This document shows positions 12,612-13,028 of a stretch of 13,028 nt of DNA, piece after piece. Origin of the DNA: Pseudomonadota bacterium (lineage in GTDB: Bacteria > Pseudomonadota > Gammaproteobacteria > Arenicellales > Arenicellaceae). The stretch covers positions 1-13,028 of the forward strand of contig JABJKL010000170.1 of assembly GCA_018660405.1 (NCBI GenBank), in the 5' to 3' direction. The position numbers were made by a program, and so were the translations under genes. Each line of letters begins with the position of its first letter. Position 1 is the first letter of the stretch. A model generated the notes under the pieces. That model searched no databases and was not told where the DNA came from. It saw nothing but the letters and a program-made list of their open reading frames with translations.

Positions 12612-13028
12612 ATGGCACGTATTACCGTAGAAGATTGTCTCGATAATGTGGACAATCGATTTCAGCTGGTGCTGGTCGCTGCCAAGCGAGCACGTCAGTT
12701 GTCTTTGGGTTCAGAGCCCATGGTTGAGCATGATAAAGATAAGCCAACTGTTTTGGCCTTACGAGAAATCGCCGAAGGCCATGTGACTCGCGACATTCTG
12801 ATCGAGAAGCCTGAAGATGAATTGGCAGACTTGCTGGGCGAAATCGATAATGAGGTTGATACCGACGCATTGGTTGATGAAGAGCTGGCTGCGCTAATTA
12901 GCGGCAGTTTGACTGTTGATAAGCCACAGGCGTCTGATAAGTCACCAGCGCTTGCTGAGTCGCAGGTGACAGATACGCCGCAGGTAGAGGCTAAGGACGA
13001 ACAGAAAACCGATGCCATCGATAGTAAA
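12612..13028 (+). CDS. rpoZ: RNA polymerase omega subunit, with long acidic tail (3' end missing)
   Basis: The frame stays open to the window edge: 139 codons without a stop. Residues 1-65 are clear RpoZ: MARITVEDCLDNVDNRFQLVLVAAKRARQL and the KPTVLALREIAEGHVTRDIL stretch. Omega binds the beta-prime subunit, helps RNA polymerase assembly and in E. coli forms part of a ppGpp site. E. coli omega has 91 residues; this one has at least 139. The extra part is rich in Asp, Glu, Pro, Ser and Ala (EIDNEVDTDALVDEELAAL, then SDKSPALAESQVTDTPQVE), probably disordered. AGGAG at 12600-12604, 7 bases before the ATG, fixes the start. It is the last gene of yicC-gmk-rpoZ; spoT commonly follows rpoZ but is beyond the window. 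Confidence 0.95.
   Translation, partial: MARITVEDCLDNVDNRFQLVLVAAKRARQLSLGSEPMVEHDKDKPTVLALREIAEGHVTRDILIEKPEDELADLLGEIDNEVDTDALVDEELAALISGSLTVDKPQASDKSPALAESQVTDTPQVEAKDEQKTDAIDSK

Noticed and set aside
1..13028. tRNA, rRNA, CRISPR, transposase, phage or toxin-antitoxin genes
   Set aside because: None of the expected sequence patterns was seen; every long stretch is accounted for by the listed genes or short gaps.

Overview
The window looks like a chromosomal segment of a Gram-negative gammaproteobacterium, of the Pseudomonas/Cellvibrio-like branch rather than the enterics. The evidence is Sec-exported and outer-membrane proteins, a gammaproteobacterial set of housekeeping genes, and the block rph <- | -> yicC, gmk, rpoZ, which I recall from Pseudomonas. 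Base composition is near 50% G+C by eye. I see no tRNA, rRNA, CRISPR array, transposase or phage gene. Species cannot be named from the sequence alone.

Layout. (1) 1-1733, plus strand: the C-terminal end of an outer-membrane porin, a periplasmic FMN-binding protein with a clear flavinylation motif, and a PepSY-type two-helix membrane protein overlapping it by 4 bases. This looks like a small extracytoplasmic electron-transfer operon. (2) 1716-2534, minus strand: an exported protein of unknown function, converging on the previous operon with an 18-base overlap. (3) 2535-2695: a divergent control region with an 11-bp tandem repeat, two dyads and facing promoters. (4) 2696-5147, plus strand: lgt (lipoprotein maturation), an exported DUF4124-like coiled-coil protein, and a FEN/Pol I-type 5'-3' exonuclease. 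(5) 5182-5262: an 81-bp nested palindrome between two converging genes. (6) 5287-8847, minus strand: rph, rdgB, gpmI and a NUDIX hydrolase, tightly packed as one operon for RNA end-processing, nucleotide-pool cleaning and glycolysis. (7) 8921-10820, minus strand: a soluble Hanks-type Ser/Thr kinase and a PP2C-type phosphatase, 13 bases apart. (8) 10922-13028, plus strand: yicC, gmk and an incomplete rpoZ.

The most notable points are as follows. The PP2C protein has Gly where the metal-bridging Asp of the A-D-G-x-G-G motif should be, while its other motifs are intact. A near-identical 21-bp element lies directly upstream of both the kinase and the phosphatase gene. The phosphoglycerate mutase is of the long, plant-like type. 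The omega subunit of RNA polymerase carries an acidic tail at least 48 residues longer than that of E. coli. The 81-bp nested palindrome folds on paper into a three-way junction and is probably a dispersed repeat. The kinase/phosphatase pair, set between rph and yicC, is the best candidate for a little-described regulatory system here.
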